This document shows, in pieces, positions 25,807 through 33,044 of a stretch of 42,489 nt of DNA (the first letter of the stretch is position 1; each line of letters begins with the position of its first letter). Position numbers and translations under genes: made by a program. The notes below the pieces were generated by a model. It made no database searches. It saw only the letters and a list, made by a program, of their open reading frames with translations, and was not told the DNA's origin. This DNA comes from an uncultured Mucilaginibacter sp. (GTDB taxonomy: Bacteria > Bacteroidota > Bacteroidia > Sphingobacteriales > Sphingobacteriaceae): positions 1 to 42,489 of the forward strand of contig NZ_CAMLHX010000033.1 in assembly GCF_946479965.1 (NCBI RefSeq). The letters run 5' to 3'.

Positions 25807-26341
25807 GGCTGTAAAATTTTCTCTTGTCTTCTTAACGCTCTTTCTTGTAACCTATTATTTTAATATAGGTTTTTTGAGTATAACCAGCCCATTATCAAAA
25901 AATTATATAAGTGTAATTGCCGACAATTTTAATTACATAAAATGGCTTAGGCATGCGCTACTTTTCTGCACATCTGTTTTGTTACGTTGTTTTGGTTTTG
26001 AGAACATCACAAATGATTATGATATATTAACGGTTGGTCGTGGAATTGTTCGCATGGCTTATGATTGCCTCGGCATAGGTGTGATGTGCTTCTTTTCTGC
26101 GTTTGTATTGGCGTATCCAAAACCATTTAAAAAGAAATTACCTTTTCTTTTTGGAGGGCTGTTAATTATCCAAACACTAAATGTTATCAGAATGACTTTA
26201 GTTGCAATATTTTGGGATGCAAAGTTTGAAGCCGTGGTTGATCATCATCTTATATTTAATACAATTATATATACAGTTATCGGCTTAGCCCTTTATTTTT
26301 GGGTAACTGCCGACGATAGAAAAAAGCATGCAAAAAACTGA
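25793..26341 (+). CDS. Exosortase family protein (XrtY-like)
   Basis: This 182-residue membrane protein has about 5-6 spans and the exosortase/archaeosortase catalytic triad in order: Cys92 in YDCLGIG, Arg133 in NVIRMTL and His151/His152 in DHHLIFN. Exosortases are transpeptidase-like enzymes that cleave C-terminal PEP-CTERM-type sorting signals, and their genes sit in exopolysaccharide loci. Linkage to a Wzy-like polymerase and glycosyltransferases suggests the XrtY group of Bacteroidota. I chose ATG 25793 because the segment LKSKAVKFSLVFLTLFLV begins a natural first span; ATG 25766 would add nine residues inside the upstream gene. No substrate with a sorting tail is visible in the window. 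Confidence 0.82.
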   Translation: MLKSKAVKFSLVFLTLFLVTYYFNIGFLSITSPLSKNYISVIADNFNYIKWLRHALLFCTSVLLRCFGFENITNDYDILTVGRGIVRMAYDCLGIGVMCFFSAFVLAYPKPFKKKLPFLFGGLLIIQTLNVIRMTLVAIFWDAKFEAVVDHHLIFNTIIYTVIGLALYFWVTADDRKKHAKN

Positions 26342-26876
26342 TCTTTCTGCTTATAACAATTCGCCATACCACCCCGGTGGTACTATGCTTAAACGTGTGC
26401 TTTGGTACTATGTAAATGCGATAGTGTTTAAAAGCAGTTTGTTCCCGTTTTATGGCTTTAAAAATTTTCTCTTAGGTTTATTTGGTACCAAGATTGGCAA
26501 ACGAGTTGAAATAAAGCCCTGCGTAAATATTAAATATCCCTGGCTGCTCGCCATTGCGGACAATGTTTGGATAGGCGAAGAGGTTTGGATAGATAATCTG
26601 GTAATGGTAACTATTGGTTCTAACGTGTGTATATCGCAAGGAGCACTTTTGCTAACCGGAAGCCATAATTATAAAAAGACCACTTTCAATTTAATAACGG
26701 GTAATATCACCCTTGAAGATGGCGTTTGGATTGGCGCAAAGGCAATTGTAAACCAGGGAATCACCGTCGGGTCGCATGCAGTACTTACAAGTGGATCAGT
26801 AGCAACTAAAAATCTGGAACCGTATGGCATCTACCAGGGTAACCCGGCGGTAAAAGTAAGGGACCGGGAGATATAA
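26328..26876 (+). CDS. wcaF: WcaF-like hexapeptide-repeat O-acetyltransferase
   Basis: This 182-residue protein opens with DLSAYNNSPYHPGG (5-18), the hallmark of WcaF-type colanic acid acetyltransferases, and continues with hexapeptide repeats of a left-handed beta helix (IGKRVEIKPCVNI, IGEEVWIDN, IGSNVCISQGALLLTGSHNY, WIGAKAIVNQGITVGSHAVL). The His in GSHNY is the likely catalytic residue. It would acetylate a sugar on the cytoplasmic side using acetyl-CoA, unlike the two membrane acyltransferases. It overlaps the exosortase gene by 14 bases and ends 7 bases before the CDF gene. Confidence 0.92.
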   Translation: MQKTDLSAYNNSPYHPGGTMLKRVLWYYVNAIVFKSSLFPFYGFKNFLLGLFGTKIGKRVEIKPCVNIKYPWLLAIADNVWIGEEVWIDNLVMVTIGSNVCISQGALLLTGSHNYKKTTFNLITGNITLEDGVWIGAKAIVNQGITVGSHAVLTSGSVATKNLEPYGIYQGNPAVKVRDREI

Positions 26877-26883
26877 TTTTAAC

Positions 26884-27795
26884 ATGAGTCACGATCACTC
26901 TCATCATCACCACGATCACGCCCCAAAGCTTGATCATATTAATAAAGCATTCATTTGGGGTATAGTACTTAATTCGGTTTTTGTTGTGGTGGAGGCTGTT
27001 GCCGGTTTTATCACCGGATCACTATCACTGCTTACCGATGCGGGCCACAATTTAAGCGACGTTGCAAGTTTGGCTTTGGCATTGCTGGCTTTTAAAATGG
27101 CCAAAATAGGCGCTACCAAGCTTTACACTTATGGTTACAAGCGCGCTACTATACTGGTTTCGTTTTTTAATGCCTTTATTTTAGTGGCAACAGTTTTAGT
27201 GATCTTTTATGAGGCCATTATCCGTTTTATGCATCCGGAACCTGTCTCCGGCGAAGCAATGGCCTGGATAGCATTGGTGGGTATTGCCATTAACGGATTT
27301 ACAGCATGGCTGTTTGTTAAGGATAAAGACAAAGATCTGAATATTAAGGGGGCCTATATGCATATGGCGGTCGACGCGCTAGTATCGTTAGGTGTAGTGA
27401 TATCAGGTATAATAATATGGATAACAGGCTTGTGGTGGATAGATAGCGCGGTGAGCATTATCATAGGGGTAATTATTCTCCGCGGAACGTGGGGCTTATT
27501 TAAGGATAGCCTACGCTTAGAAATGGATGGTGTGCCCCGCGAAATAGACCTGGAGAAAATCAAAACTGAGCTGCTTAAAAACCCCAATGTCGTTAATGTG
27601 CATCACATTCATATTTGGGCAATAAGTACTACGGAAAATGCGCTTACCGCCCACGTAGTAGTATCACCTGATAATTTGCAGGCTTTTGATGCCATAAAGC
27701 ATGATCTGCGCCACCGCCTGCAGCACCTCAATATAAGCCACAGCACTTTTGAACCCGAGTTTGTAGACGAAAAATGTAAACAGCAGGACTGCTAA
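26884..27795 (+). CDS. Cation diffusion facilitator (Zn/Co/Cd efflux, CzcD-like)
   Basis: This 303-residue CDF transporter has a histidine-rich N-terminus (six His in residues 3-12), six membrane spans and the paired metal-site motifs HNLSD (His55, Asp59) in span 2 and HMAVD (His160, Asp164) in span 5. The C-terminal cytoplasmic domain includes VVNVHHIHIW. It exports divalent metal, probably zinc, against protons. It starts 7 bases after the wcaF stop with no visible promoter, so it may be transcribed by read-through from the polysaccharide operon. It ends before a strong terminator. Confidence 0.93.
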   Translation: MSHDHSHHHHDHAPKLDHINKAFIWGIVLNSVFVVVEAVAGFITGSLSLLTDAGHNLSDVASLALALLAFKMAKIGATKLYTYGYKRATILVSFFNAFILVATVLVIFYEAIIRFMHPEPVSGEAMAWIALVGIAINGFTAWLFVKDKDKDLNIKGAYMHMAVDALVSLGVVISGIIIWITGLWWIDSAVSIIIGVIILRGTWGLFKDSLRLEMDGVPREIDLEKIKTELLKNPNVVNVHHIHIWAISTTENALTAHVVVSPDNLQAFDAIKHDLRHRLQHLNISHSTFEPEFVDEKCKQQDC

Positions 27796-27810
27796 CTTTT
27801 CAACAGCCCT

Positions 27811-27855
27811 ATAAATAGAAAAACCTCCGACAAAATCGGAGGTTTTTCTATTTAT
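27811..27855. terminator. Bidirectional Rho-independent terminator, 20-bp stem
   Basis: Arms 27811-27830 and 27836-27855 are perfectly complementary with a 5-base loop (CAAAA). The GC core CCTCCGA / TCGGAGG is flanked by A and T runs on both sides, so it can stop transcription on either strand. It sits between the convergent CDF (+) and DUF5606 (-) genes and marks the end of the polysaccharide-CDF transcription unit. Confidence 0.93.
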
Positions 27856-27868
27856 ATTGAATTTAACC

Positions 27869-28369
27869 TTATCCTTTTTTTGCAGACGCCTTCTTCGCTT
27901 TTGGCGCTTTAGCCGGGGTTTCAGGTTCAGCTACAACTTCGGCAACCGGTTCTTCAACTACCGCTTCCTCAGCCACAGGTTGCTGCACCTCTTCATTAAA
28001 CAAAGGCAGATCTTTAAGTATATTATACCAGGTAATTATCTTCTTTATGTCAGATGAGTAAACTCGTTCCTCATCATGATCCGGAGCTACTTCCCTGAAA
28101 AACTTCCTTAAGGTGTTTCCATCGGCCTTAGTTTCGGGCACTGATCCGGCGGTTTTCATCCGCTCAAATATTTCAGTTAGTTTAATGTCGTCATCCTCAC
28201 CAAAAACAGTTATCTCATCAAGCGCCGCCATTTTAGCGGTTGCCAAATTGGCTACCATTTTTGTTTTTTGCGCATCAAGGCTCTCCAAAATAAAACCGCT
28301 TTTATTTTGAACCAATGCTTTCCACAACCCCGGCTTGCCCGATACCGCTACTATTGCCTGTAAATTCAT
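27869..28369 (-). CDS. DUF5606 domain protein
   Basis: This 166-residue protein has a conserved N-terminal domain (about 1-120; MNLQAIVAVSGKPGLWK, FILESLDAQK, NTLRKFFREVAPDHDEERVY, DIKKIITWYN) of the DUF5606 type common in Bacteroidota. A low-complexity tail (about 125-166) is rich in Glu, Pro, Ala and Val and ends in Lys-rich repeats (KAPKAKKASAKKG). It is predicted cytoplasmic. Function is unknown. It lies 9 bases after the cyclophilin gene in the same direction and is probably cotranscribed with it. Confidence 0.88.
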   Translation of the reverse strand: MNLQAIVAVSGKPGLWKALVQNKSGFILESLDAQKTKMVANLATAKMAALDEITVFGEDDDIKLTEIFERMKTAGSVPETKADGNTLRKFFREVAPDHDEERVYSSDIKKIITWYNILKDLPLFNEEVQQPVAEEAVVEEPVAEVVAEPETPAKAPKAKKASAKKG

Positions 28370-28378
28370 ACGCTTAGC

Positions 28379-28840
28379 TTATTCTTCTATAATTTCAATA
28401 CTGGTTATCTTATCTCCCTGTCTGATATCATCAACAACATCAACATTTTCAACAACCTTACCGAAGCAAGTGTGATTTCTGTCCAGGTGCGCAGTATTGT
28501 TGCGGCTGTGACAAATAAAGAACTGTGATCCGCCTGTATTGCGGCCCGCATGCGCCATTGAAAGCACACCACGATCATGATGCTGCAATTCGCCGGTAAG
28601 TTCGCAATCTATATGATAGCCCGGGCCGCCACTGCCTGCACGGTAAGCGGTAGCAGCATCTTTAGAAAACGGACATCCGCCCTGTATCATAAAGTTAGGG
28701 ATAACACGGTGAAACGCTAATCCGTTGTAAAATCCTTCCTTAGCCAGTTTTTTAAAATTAGCCACTGTGTTAGGGGCGTCAGTATCGTAAAACTCAACTG
28801 TCATATCGCCTTTTTCAGTTTTTATAATTGCTTTGCTCAT
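28379..28840 (-). CDS. Cyclophilin-type peptidyl-prolyl cis-trans isomerase
   Basis: This 153-residue cytoplasmic cyclophilin has the active-site segments FHRVIPNFMIQGGCP (43-57; Arg and Phe/Gln catalytic), GRNTGGSQFFICHS (98-111) and HLDRNHTCFGKVV (117-129). It lacks a signal peptide. It helps protein folding by isomerising Xaa-Pro bonds. A TACCTTTG -7 element lies at 28878-28885 on the same strand, giving a leader of roughly 30 bases. Confidence 0.95.
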   Translation of the reverse strand: MSKAIIKTEKGDMTVEFYDTDAPNTVANFKKLAKEGFYNGLAFHRVIPNFMIQGGCPFSKDAATAYRAGSGGPGYHIDCELTGELQHHDRGVLSMAHAGRNTGGSQFFICHSRNNTAHLDRNHTCFGKVVENVDVVDDIRQGDKITSIEIIEE

Positions 28841-28877
28841 AGTATGATGTAGCTTTTTCTTTATTTTTAATGGGTAG

Positions 28878-28885
28878 CAAAGGTA
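28878..28885 (-). promoter_or_regulatory. Putative -7 element of the cyclophilin promoter
   Basis: On the minus strand the bases read TACCTTTG, matching the Bacteroidota primary sigma -7 consensus TAnnTTTG. It lies 37 bases upstream of the cyclophilin ATG. No clear -33 TTTG at the usual distance; a TTG lies closer than expected. Confidence 0.5.
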
Positions 28886-28897
28886 ATAAAAATCGGC

Positions 28898-28946
28898 AAT
28901 TGGGAAAATAGCGACGCGTTTGAAACCTATCGCTATTTTCCCAATT
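28898..28946. repeat. 17-bp perfect inverted repeat between divergent promoters
   Basis: Arms 28898-28914 and 28930-28946 (AATTGGGAAAATAGCGA and its complement) are perfect, with a 15-base loop. It lies between the cyclophilin -7 element and the guaA start. It could be an operator for a dimeric regulator, an RNA hairpin, or a short mobile repeat remnant. No T-run follows in either direction. Confidence 0.7.
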
Positions 28947-28996
28947 ATTTTAATTCCGAAATCGAAAATTCGAAATTCAAAATCCCCAAAAAATCC

Positions 28997-29004
28997 TATC
29001 TTTG
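28997..29004 (+). promoter_or_regulatory. Putative -7 element of the guaA promoter
   Basis: TATCTTTG matches TAnnTTTG exactly and ends only 3 bases before the guaA ATG at 29008. With the usual spacing, transcription would begin at or within a few bases of the ATG, implying a leaderless or nearly leaderless mRNA. Confidence 0.55.
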
Positions 29005-29007
29005 CCC

Positions 29008-30537
29008 ATGCAAGAAAAAATCCTCATTCTTGACTTCGGCTCTCAATTTACACAGCTAATAGCACGCCGCGTCAGAGAACTCAATATCTACTGCGAGATT
29101 CACCCCTTTAACCACATTCCTGAAATTGACGACAATACCAAAGGTATCATCCTTTCGGGCAGCCCCTATTCGGTACGCCAGGACGATGCGCTGCACTTTG
29201 ATTTTGCAAAGTATCATGGTCAGTTGCCCATTTTAGCGGTTTGCTACGGTGCGCAGTATCTTGCTCATTTTAACGGCGGCGAGGTTTTACCATCAAGCAC
29301 ACGCGAGTATGGCCGGGCGCATTTACATTATATTGAAAAGGCAAATCCGCTATTTAAACAGATATTTCCCGGTTCGCAGGTTTGGATGTCGCATGGCGAT
29401 ACCATAGCTAAAATTGCAGATAACTTTGAGGTAATTGCCAGTACAGACAGCGTTCGTGTAGCTGCTTACCAAATAAGCGGAACACATACGTACGGCATAC
29501 AGTTTCACCCGGAGGTTACGCACAGTATCGACGGCAGGCAGTTATTAGAAAACTTTTTGGTTGACATTTGCGGCTGCTCACAGGATTGGACCTCAGATTC
29601 ATTCATAGAAACCACCATTGCCGGTCTGCGCGAAAAATTAGGTAATGACAAAGTTGTCCTTGGCCTTTCAGGTGGCGTAGATTCTTCTGTAGCAGCAGTG
29701 TTGTTGCATCAGGCCATCGGCAAAAATTTACATTGCATATTTGTAGATAATGGCTTATTGCGTAAAGATGAGTACCAGTCGGTATTGGATTCTTACCAGC
29801 ATATGGGCCTTAATATAAAAGGGATTGACGCTAAACAACGTTTCTACGATGCCCTGCAAGGTATAAGCGATCCTGAAAAGAAACGTAAGGCAATTGGCCG
29901 CGCGTTTATTGAAGTATTTGACGATGCGGCTCATGAGGTGCAAGACGTTAAATGGCTGGGACAAGGAACTATCTATCCTGATGTGATCGAGTCGCTATCA
30001 GTAAAAGGCCCGTCAGCTACCATCAAATCGCACCATAACGTGGGCGGTTTGCCTGATTTTATGAAATTGAAGGTAGTTGAGCCTTTAAATACACTATTTA
30101 AAGACGAAGTGCGCCGCGTAGGTAAAGCATTAAATATTGATCCTAACATTTTAGGCCGCCACCCGTTCCCGGGTCCCGGACTGGCTATCAGGATATTAGG
30201 CGAGGTTACACCTGAGAAAGTTGCAATTTTGCAAGAGGCCGATGCGATTTATATAAACAATTTGCGTGCTTCCGGTCTTTATGATAAAGTTTGGCAAGCG
30301 GGCACCATCTTTTTGCCTGTGCAATCTGTTGGTGTTATGGGCGATGAGCGCACGTATGAAAACGTCGTTTGTTTGCGCGCCGTAGAATCATTAGACGGTA
30401 TGACGGCAGATTGGTGCCACTTACCGTACGATGTACTGGCAAAGATCTCTAACGAGATAATTAATAACGTAAAAGGAATTAACCGGGTAGTGTATGATAT
30501 CAGTTCAAAACCACCTGCTACAATTGAGTGGGAATAA
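29008..30537 (+). CDS. guaA: GMP synthase (glutamine-hydrolysing)
   Basis: This 509-residue enzyme converts XMP, ATP and glutamine to GMP. The class I glutamine amidotransferase domain (about 1-190) has Cys79 (AVCYGAQY), His167 and Glu169 (FHPEV). The ATP pyrophosphatase domain has SGGVDSS at 221-227, and the C-terminal dimerisation domain ends in [12 protein letters not shown] chose ATG 29008 because [13 protein letters not shown] is the family N-terminus; TTG 29002 would add two residues and lies inside the promoter element. It overlaps the downstream lipoprotein gene. Confidence 0.98.
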   Translation: MQEKILILDFGSQFTQLIARRVRELNIYCEIHPFNHIPEIDDNTKGIILSGSPYSVRQDDALHFDFAKYHGQLPILAVCYGAQYLAHFNGGEVLPSSTREYGRAHLHYIEKANPLFKQIFPGSQVWMSHGDTIAKIADNFEVIASTDSVRVAAYQISGTHTYGIQFHPEVTHSIDGRQLLENFLVDICGCSQDWTSDSFIETTIAGLREKLGNDKVVLGLSGGVDSSVAAVLLHQAIGKNLHCIFVDNGLLRKDEYQSVLDSYQHMGLNIKGIDAKQRFYDALQGISDPEKKRKAIGRAFIEVFDDAAHEVQDVKWLGQGTIYPDVIESLSVKGPSATIKSHHNVGGLPDFMKLKVVEPLNTLFKDEVRRVGKALNIDPNILGRHPFPGPGLAIRILGEVTPEKVAILQEADAIYINNLRASGLYDKVWQAGTIFLPVQSVGVMGDERTYENVVCLRAVESLDGMTADWCHLPYDVLAKISNEIINNVKGINRVVYDISSKPPATIEWE

Positions 30538-31750
30538 ATGGTTATGCTTGTTTTTACTAATGCTGGGGCTGGGTGCATGTTCTCCAAAAGTACAGCCTCC
30601 TCCCCCGTCGGTAAAAACAGAAACTAAAAAAAAACCTGAGATAGTTAAGGAACAACCGAAACCAGTGGTTGCGCCGCCCGTTAAAACAAGCGTTATATCT
30701 TTGATATTACCTTTTGCCTTAAATAATTTAAGTTCGGGTTATACAGCCGACGGACTTAAACAGGCTAACTTATCGGTTGATTTTTACCAGGGTTTTAAAA
30801 TGGCGCTCGATTCGCTTTCTGCATTTGGCTATAACTATGAGCTGCACGTTTATGATTCGCAGGGACAGGCCAGCCAGTCGCATGCTTTGGCTTATAACTC
30901 ACAAGTACGCGCAAGCGATTTGATAGTAGGTCCTGTTTACCCGGAAGACGTTAAGGCTTTTGCGAGCGTATTAACAGCACAGCGCAATCCTATTGTTTCA
31001 CCCCTGTCTCCGGCCGCGCCATCATCTATTGCTAATCAAAATTTAATAACCGTTACACCTCCCTTACAATATCACGCTGCAGCCGCGGCTAAATACGCAA
31101 CCGGGAAAATTAAGGCTAAAAGGATATTTATTTTAAGCTCAGGGTTTACAGCTGATAAAGAATATGTCCGCTATTTTAAAAAAGCGGCGGATAGTCTCAC
31201 AAAAAAATCGGTTCAGTATACTGAATTATTAGTATCCAAGGGCGATTTAAGCACCATCATTCCGCGCCTTTCTGCAACGGCAGAGAATGTATTTGTGATA
31301 CCGTCAACTAATCAAGACTTTTTAATGGTTACATTGAAATCGCTTGATGATCTGAGCGCTAAATATCCTGTTACATTATTCGGACATCCTAATTGGGAAA
31401 AGTATACCTTTTTAAAAGCTGAACAGTTGCAACGCCTTAAAACTCGCATTACCAACGCAGACAGAGTAAATTATAAAGACAGATCAACTGTAAACTTTTT
31501 ACGCAACTACCGCCGAATTTACCAAAGCGAACCATCAGAATACTCCATAAAAGGATTTGATGATGGCCTTTATTTTGGCAAGTTGCTTGCCGTCGGCACT
31601 TTAGGTAACATCAAATCTGATATAGAAAAGACCGGCTTTACCGGTATGCACAACAGTTTTAATTTTGTGCGTTTACCGGGCTTAGGGTGGGTAAATACCC
31701 ATGTAGATGTACTTACCTACACCAATTTTGAATTAAAAAAGGTAGAATGA
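30524..31750 (+). CDS. Periplasmic-binding-protein-like lipoprotein
   Basis: The lipoprotein signal is [19 protein letters not shown] if TTG 30524 is used, with lipobox LGAC and the modified Cys about residue 19; a longer reading from ATG 30494 adds ten residues unlike a signal. A Pro/Lys-rich linker follows, then a type I periplasmic-binding fold (about 60-400) with [31 protein letters not shown] and PIVSPLSP, resembling branched-chain amino acid binding proteins or LpoA-like domains. It is probably anchored to a membrane in the periplasm. No transporter genes adjoin, so a ligand-sensing or cell-wall role is as likely as transport. The start overlaps guaA by 14 bases. Confidence 0.8.
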   Translation: MSGNKWLCLFLLMLGLGACSPKVQPPPPSVKTETKKKPEIVKEQPKPVVAPPVKTSVISLILPFALNNLSSGYTADGLKQANLSVDFYQGFKMALDSLSAFGYNYELHVYDSQGQASQSHALAYNSQVRASDLIVGPVYPEDVKAFASVLTAQRNPIVSPLSPAAPSSIANQNLITVTPPLQYHAAAAAKYATGKIKAKRIFILSSGFTADKEYVRYFKKAADSLTKKSVQYTELLVSKGDLSTIIPRLSATAENVFVIPSTNQDFLMVTLKSLDDLSAKYPVTLFGHPNWEKYTFLKAEQLQRLKTRITNADRVNYKDRSTVNFLRNYRRIYQSEPSEYSIKGFDDGLYFGKLLAVGTLGNIKSDIEKTGFTGMHNSFNFVRLPGLGWVNTHVDVLTYTNFELKKVE

Positions 31751-32922
31751 AAGCGATAAACCAGCTTAAAACGTTTCAGCGCATAGTGGAAGAGTATCCT
31801 GCGGAAACCCCTTTAAGCAAATTTCTACCCGGCTTTTACAGGCAAAACAAGCAAATGGGCTCAACCGACCGGCGCGTGGCAGGCAGACTCATTTATAATT
31901 ACTTTCGATTAGGACGAGCATTAAGTGATCTGCCGGCTGATGAACGTGTTGTAGTCGCTGAGTTTTTATGCAACACACAAACCAACTCGTTTTTACAGCA
32001 TTTTAAACCCGATTGGGCGGCGTGCATTAATTTTGATGTTGAAGAAAAAATTGATCTGATCAAAAAAACATATCCCACGTTCAATCTGGACGATGTTTTC
32101 CCTTGGGCCAATATGCTTTCTGAGGGAATTGATCGCGAAGCATTCTTACGATCATTCTTTATCCAGCCCGATCTTTTTATCCGTGTAAACCCCGGCTTTG
32201 AGCCTTTAATTAAAACAGAACTTACTAACGCCTCAATAACCTTTAAAGATGAAGGTAATGGCTGTTTTGCCCTACCCAACGGGACAAGGTTGGAGACAGT
32301 AATATCCAACCCGCGCTGGTACGAAGTGCAGGACAAGTCTTCACAGCAAACGGCAGCTTATTTTAAACCCCAAAAGTGGGATGCCTGGTGGGATGCCTGC
32401 GCGGCTTCAGGAGGAAAATCATTGCTGTTGCATGGCTTGGAGCCGAATATAAAACTGGTGGTGTCTGATATCCGCGAGTCTATTTTAGCTAATCTGGACG
32501 AGCGATTCCGCTCGGCAGGCTTATTAAAATATCAAAAAAAACAATTGGACCTGATGCAAAACGTAGACCAGGAACTACATAATTATGCTTTTGATGGCAT
32601 AATACTGGATGCTCCCTGCAGCGGATCGGGCACCTGGGGCCGCACGCCCGAAATGATAGCCCAATTTGATACGCATAAAATTGAATTCTTCCAGCGGCTG
32701 CAAGAAACCATAGCCGCTAACGTAATAAAGTATCTTAAGCCCGGCAAGCCGCTTATTTATATCACCTGCTCGGCTTTTAAAGCAGAGAACGAAGATGTGA
32801 TAAATTACCTGATAGCAGAAAAAGGTCTAAAACTGGAAGAAATGAAAGTCTTTAAGGGTTATGAGCATAAGGCAGATACGATGTTTGTGGCGAGGTTAAG
32901 CCAAAGCCCCCTAACCCCCTAA
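31747..32922 (+). CDS. RsmB/NOP2-family RNA (cytosine-5) methyltransferase
   Basis: This 391-residue protein has a helical N-terminal region (about 1-140), SAM-motif I DACAASGGKS (216-224), motif IV DAPCSGSGTWGR (288-299) with Cys291, and motif VI ITCS with Cys341. These are the two cysteines used by RsmB-like enzymes to methylate cytosine C5 in RNA, presumably 16S rRNA. It starts in an ATGA overlap with the lipoprotein gene. The last seven codons (SQSPLTP) run into a C/G-rich intergenic repeat, so the natural C-terminus may have been altered. Confidence 0.92.
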   Translation: MKAINQLKTFQRIVEEYPAETPLSKFLPGFYRQNKQMGSTDRRVAGRLIYNYFRLGRALSDLPADERVVVAEFLCNTQTNSFLQHFKPDWAACINFDVEEKIDLIKKTYPTFNLDDVFPWANMLSEGIDREAFLRSFFIQPDLFIRVNPGFEPLIKTELTNASITFKDEGNGCFALPNGTRLETVISNPRWYEVQDKSSQQTAAYFKPQKWDAWWDACAASGGKSLLLHGLEPNIKLVVSDIRESILANLDERFRSAGLLKYQKKQLDLMQNVDQELHNYAFDGIILDAPCSGSGTWGRTPEMIAQFDTHKIEFFQRLQETIAANVIKYLKPGKPLIYITCSAFKAENEDVINYLIAEKGLKLEEMKVFKGYEHKADTMFVARLSQSPLTP

Positions 32923-32931
32923 AGGGGGGAA
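32904..32931. repeat. C/G-rich short repeat with hairpin, Bacteroidota type
   Basis: The bases AAGCCCCCTAACCCCCTAAA followed by a run of six G form two CCCCCTAA units and a hairpin (CCCCCT / AGGGGG). I recall this kind of element as a dispersed extragenic repeat in many Bacteroidota genomes. It overlaps the 3' end of the RNA methyltransferase gene and supplies its stop codon. Confidence 0.65.
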
Positions 32932-33044
32932 CAATAGTTTTGCAATTCTGCATTTATCAGGATTGGGCCTAACGTTAAAAAATGTTAATCTTTTTACTTC
33001 CTGCAAGTTAGGGTTTACTTTAGCTGATAAATAACCCTTACCCT

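Noticed and set aside
25766..26341. Exosortase start at ATG 25766
   Set aside because: The extra nine residues lie deep inside the upstream GT2 gene and do not resemble a membrane protein start; ATG 25793 precedes a natural first span.
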